NCBI GenBank assembly: GCA_021781745.1
Contig: JAJXWH010000021.1
Location: forward strand, 20,401 to 84,400
From: Bacillota bacterium
GTDB lineage: Bacteria > Bacillota > Clostridia > Clostridiales > Clostridiaceae
Direction of reading: 5' to 3'
Length of the DNA stretch: 64,000 nt
The translations under genes and the position numbers were made by a program. Under the pieces are notes generated by a model, which was given only the letters and a program-made list of their open reading frames with translations, ran no database searches and was not told the origin of the DNA. Numbering within the stretch: position 1 is the first letter of the stretch; each line of letters begins with the position of its first letter. Of the stretch, positions 63,472-64,000 are shown one piece after another.

Positions 63472-63852
63472 TTATTTATCTTCGCGAAGTAAATACTGGT
63501 TATTATCTAAATCTTTAAAGGAAAACATTTTACCATACGGCATAGTCATTAATTCACCTACGTCTACAGAATTATTTTTCATTTCTGTATATGCCTTCTC
63601 TATGTCATCTGTACTTAGAATTACAGATGGATGCTCAACATTTGCTTTAGGATTTTGAGTTCTCATCATATTTTTATCGTATAATACAAATGTAGTTTGT
63701 GAATTTTCACTTGGAGCAACCTCTACCCATTTCATATTTGGCCCCATTTGTTGTTCAAATTTAACAACGAAATTTAGCTTATTAACCCAAAATTTTTTTG
63801 CTTCCTCTTGATTTTCAACATAAATTGTTATTTTGCTTATATTATTTATCAT
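63472..63852 (-). CDS. VOC-family (glyoxalase/bleomycin-resistance fold) protein
   Basis: ISKITIYVENQEEAKKFWVNKLNFVVKFE; FSFKDLDNNQYLLRE. Confidence 0.88.
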   Translation of the reverse strand: MINNISKITIYVENQEEAKKFWVNKLNFVVKFEQQMGPNMKWVEVAPSENSQTTFVLYDKNMMRTQNPKANVEHPSVILSTDDIEKAYTEMKNNSVDVGELMTMPYGKMFSFKDLDNNQYLLREDK

Positions 63853-64000
63853 ATTTATCCTCCTGTATATTAATTAGGTACTGTCAAAGTTTTTTATCTA
63901 ACTAAGACAGCAACCCTTTGATTTTTCTTATTTTTTATATAAATAACTTGCCACCCCTAAAAAGTTGAGATATTTTATATTTGCAAGACAAAAACATTGA

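Noticed and set aside
63880-64000. Possible IS end or transposase tail at the right edge (AGGTACTGTCAAAGTTTTTTATC...)
   Set aside because: Too short to identify without a search; no usable ORF
1-64000. CRISPR arrays, rRNA/tRNA genes, intact prophage or conjugative elements
   Set aside because: No regularly spaced repeats, no tRNA cloverleaf or CCA-type ends that I recognised, and no integrase, structural phage or conjugation genes in the ORF set

Overview
This 64 kb AT-rich window looks like Clostridium sensu stricto chromosome, judging by codon usage, the gene set and the T-box leaders. Most of it is ordinary housekeeping and metabolic DNA on the minus strand: lipoprotein barnase plus barstar, an FtsX-type ABC exporter with a two-component system, a second two-component system, mutS, gapN, fetAB, the pantothenate operon panBCD with a DUF2520/PanG-like reductase, a SNF2/SWIM helicase, an ABC-F ATPase, aspS-gatCAB, a cell-wall hydrolase pair, an HD-GYP protein, pullulanase and guaB. 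ilvBN lies on the plus strand behind a T-box and two CodY-like boxes. The observations I would follow up first are: (1) a protein joining a truncated UvrD-type ATPase half to a catalytically complete LexA/S24 autoprotease, with no recognisable HTH; (2) an aspS-gatCAB T-box carrying an overlapping GAAC (GAA/AAC) specifier candidate; (3) a ~624-aa orphan that may be a degenerate dynamin-like G-domain protein; (4) a decayed 26-28.6 kb region where two neighbouring genes are each broken by one in-frame stop and two related gene tails with terminators flank one of them; (5) a three-copy terminator-associated repeat at 1.5, 6.9 and 9.9 kb; (6) two terminators sharing an identical 18-nt loop made of a tandem 9-mer; (7) a probable ATT start codon for the panG-like gene. 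I saw no CRISPR array, rRNA, tRNA or intact mobile element. Family names come from reading the translated sequences; no database search was run.
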